A stretch of DNA of 8,293 bases, taken from DTSX01 sp964008355 (GTDB lineage Bacteria; Pseudomonadota; Gammaproteobacteria; Steroidobacterales; UBA11654). Where the stretch lies: contig CAXGBD010000051.1 of assembly GCA_964008355.1 (NCBI GenBank), positions 1 through 8,293 on the forward strand, read 5' to 3'. Numbering within the stretch: the stretch's first letter is position 1; the number at the start of each line of letters is the position of its first letter. A program made the translations under genes and the position numbers. Positions 6,801 to 8,293 of the stretch are shown here, piece by piece. A model generated the notes under the pieces. It searched no databases, was not told where the DNA came from, and was given only the letters and a program-made list of their open reading frames with translations.

Positions 6801-6807
6801 TTAATTT

Positions 6808-7206
6808 ATGAAATTATTTAGAAATATATTTTTTGTAGCGATCATTACAATTTCCCTCGCATCTTATCAAATCAATGCATCAAATCACCATGGTAACGAA
6901 TCTGCAGAAGCAAGTGGCTCGGGCCACTGTGTATATATAGTAGACAACCCGTTTACTTCTGACCCATACATGGCTTGCAAAACCAATGTTACCAAAGAAG
7001 CGTGTATGATACTTGAGGAAGAAGGCGATGGGATGATGGGTATCAGTGACGCTGAATACGGTGAAGGAGATTGTTCCAGAGAAGCTTCCGTAGGTTCCTG
7101 TGAACGGGGAGGTTGGGAAGAAGTTTACTATGAAGGAGAAGGAGATCCTTCAACAGTAGAATTTGGCTGTGGATTTGCCGGCGATTGGTTGGAACCTAAG
7201 AACTAA
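6808..7206 (+). CDS. Small exported, highly acidic six-cysteine protein of unknown function
   Basis: I do not recognise this 132-residue protein. Residues 1-24 are a clear Sec signal peptide (Lys2 and Arg5, hydrophobic 7-18, I-N-A24 before Ser25), with no lipobox cysteine, so a soluble periplasmic or secreted product is expected. The mature part of 108 residues has six cysteines (41, 57, 66, 89, 98, 121), enough for three disulfides. It has about 23 Asp/Glu against 5 Lys/Arg, a strong negative charge. The C-terminal section follows the spacing C98, Y107-Y108, C121, W127, which loosely recalls small Cys-YY-Cys-G-W modules of other bacterial exported proteins. The coding DNA over 6961-7200 is about 47% G+C by hand count, above the roughly 30% seen in sampled neighbours. 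The ORF is supported by a good ribosome site. Metal or cation binding is possible but unproven. Confidence 0.75.
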   Translation: MKLFRNIFFVAIITISLASYQINASNHHGNESAEASGSGHCVYIVDNPFTSDPYMACKTNVTKEACMILEEEGDGMMGISDAEYGEGDCSREASVGSCERGGWEEVYYEGEGDPSTVEFGCGFAGDWLEPKN

Positions 7207-7233
7207 GAACTCAACGGAATACTGCATTCTAAG

Positions 7234-7264
7234 TTGGAATTTACATCCATTTCTAATGGATAAT
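7234..7264 (+). promoter_or_regulatory. Weak candidate promoter of the hydrolase gene
   Basis: TTGGAA (7234-7239) and GATAAT (7259-7264) could serve as -35 and -10 boxes, but the 19-nt spacing is long. The -10 box overlaps the right arm of the inverted repeat at 7245-7261. The alternative is read-through from the upstream gene. Confidence 0.2.
7245..7261. repeat. 7-bp inverted repeat in the 7207-7300 spacer
   Basis: ATCCATT (7245-7251), TCT, then AATGGAT (7255-7261) form a perfect 7-bp stem with a 3-nt loop, 39 nt after the stop of the acidic protein gene. No T-tract follows, so it is not a convincing intrinsic terminator. It may be a weak RNA stem or an operator for the hydrolase gene downstream. 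Confidence 0.35.
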
Positions 7265-7300
7265 CGAGCTCTATTTGTTAGGCGACAATAAACTATCCTA

Positions 7301-8266
7301 ATGTCTCGACTAATAAAAAAAATTTTTACTTTTTTGTGTGCATTGTTTGGATTGTGCTATATAGGATTAATTATTTATGCATACATGCCTAACCAAGAAT
7401 ACCCAATTGAATCTTTTGCAACTAAAGATGATCAATTTGCTGATATCAATGGACAGAAGATACGTTACAGAGAATTTAATGAAGGTACAAACGATAAACC
7501 CTACTTGATTCTCATCCATGGCTTTGGCCACTCTTTAGATTCTTGGAGGAGAGTGCAGCCAGAACTACAAAAGTATTACCATGTTGTTGCTCTCGATCTA
7601 ATTGGTTTTGGTCTTTCTTCAAAACCTGTGGATTATGATCACAGTAATGAGAATCAAGCTGCAACAATTGGCTTATTCGCTGATTACCTGGGTATAGAAA
7701 AGTTTATCATTGGAGGGCACTCACTCGGTGGTGCGATAGCCGTACACATTGCTCTTAATAATAAAAAAACAACCGGTGCGATTTTATTTAACCCAGGTAT
7801 TATTAATACAGGTGTGCCAAAAATATTCAAATATATTAATCCTATTTTTCCATTTAGCCGTGTAACTGCAAAGCAATTCTCAAACAGAGAGTTCAGAACA
7901 AACTTTTTAAAAAGATCCTTTGTTAACCCTTCAATTGTGACCGATGAGGTCATGGATGAAGTTATGCTTGCTGTTCAAACAGAAGACTATATGGATGGAA
8001 CCGCAAGCTTGATGAAAAAATTTAATGATCCACATGAATTCGAATTACTGCCATTCATTGAGGTGCCTACATTGATTGTCTTTGGTATGCAAGATAGAAA
8101 CAAAAGCCTCGATGAAGCTAAAGCATTAAACGATAATATCAGAGGTAGTAAGCTGGTATTGGTACAACAGGCAGGTCATTATGTTCATGAGGAACAACCT
8201 GAAATCGTAGCAAAAATTATCATAGAGAATCTCAGTTTTTTAAGTGCGAGAATTATGGGAAAATAA
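7301..8266 (+). CDS. Membrane-anchored alpha/beta-fold hydrolase
   Basis: The 321-residue product is a serine hydrolase of the alpha/beta fold with an intact triad: Ser141 in the nucleophile elbow GHSLGG, Asp265 in FGMQDRN and His293 in AGHYVHEEQP. HGFG (73-76) supplies the oxyanion loop, and DLIGFGLSSKP is typical of the epoxide hydrolase, haloalkane dehalogenase and C-C hydrolase group. Residues about 8-28 form one hydrophobic helix after Arg3, Lys6 and Lys7, with no clear signal-peptidase site. I expect an inner-membrane anchor with the catalytic domain in the periplasm. The substrate (ester, lipid, epoxide) cannot be read from the sequence. ATG at 7301 is the first in-frame start after a TAA at 7289-7291, but it lacks a clear ribosome site. 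Met29 would be the next start and would delete the anchor. Confidence 0.85.
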   Translation: MSRLIKKIFTFLCALFGLCYIGLIIYAYMPNQEYPIESFATKDDQFADINGQKIRYREFNEGTNDKPYLILIHGFGHSLDSWRRVQPELQKYYHVVALDLIGFGLSSKPVDYDHSNENQAATIGLFADYLGIEKFIIGGHSLGGAIAVHIALNNKKTTGAILFNPGIINTGVPKIFKYINPIFPFSRVTAKQFSNREFRTNFLKRSFVNPSIVTDEVMDEVMLAVQTEDYMDGTASLMKKFNDPHEFELLPFIEVPTLIVFGMQDRNKSLDEAKALNDNIRGSKLVLVQQAGHYVHEEQPEIVAKIIIENLSFLSARIMGK

Positions 8267-8293
8267 TCGTCCTAAAAGATAATCTTATATTGA

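Noticed and set aside
7245..7275. Intrinsic terminator after the acidic protein gene
   Set aside because: The 7-bp stem is AT-rich and not followed by a run of T, so it is listed only as an inverted repeat.
7684..7953. Open frame on the - strand inside the alpha/beta hydrolase
   Set aside because: It is antisense to the nucleophile region of an intact hydrolase, with no supporting motif.
8267..8293. Short palindrome AAGAT-A-ATCTT after the hydrolase stop
   Set aside because: The 5-bp AT-rich arms are too short and the window ends before any T-tract could be judged.

Overview
The window is an ordinary, densely packed chromosomal segment of an AT-rich gammaproteobacterium. Sample lines inside genes are roughly 30-35% G+C by hand count. 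The gene order (3' end of lptD, then surA, pdxA, rsmA, apaH) is the classic gammaproteobacterial envelope/housekeeping operon, and the proteins match that class closely: the paired Cys-Cys at the LptD C-terminus, SurA with two parvulin domains, and ApaH with the GDIQGC form of its first motif. A marine or otherwise streamlined lineage is a reasonable guess from base composition and short spacers. I cannot name the genus.

Positions 1-4203 (+ strand) are one transcription unit: outer-membrane LPS assembly (LptD, SurA), vitamin B6 synthesis (PdxA), 16S rRNA dimethylation (RsmA) and dinucleoside tetraphosphate hydrolysis (ApaH). Spacers are 3, 10, 2 and 9 nt. The promoter lies outside the window. 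apaG, which sits between rsmA and apaH in E. coli, is absent here. apaH runs 47 bp into the convergent thyA gene.

Positions 4157-6682 (- strand) look like a second operon: a short-chain dehydrogenase/reductase with an N-terminal signal peptide, then lgt (lipoprotein diacylglyceryl transferase), then thyA (thymidylate synthase, TTG start). lgt-thyA is a common pair; the exported reductase at its head is not.

Positions 6683-6807 are a divergent promoter region with two plausible back-to-back promoters and a perfect 8-bp inverted repeat next to the ribosome binding site of the + strand gene. That gene (6808-7206) encodes a small, very acidic, six-cysteine exported protein that I do not recognise. 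It is followed after 94 nt by an alpha/beta hydrolase with an N-terminal membrane anchor (7301-8266).

The best candidates for something undescribed are the exported C-factor-like reductase and the divergently transcribed acidic cysteine-rich protein, with their shared regulatory region. I see no RNA genes, CRISPR array, mobile element or origin.
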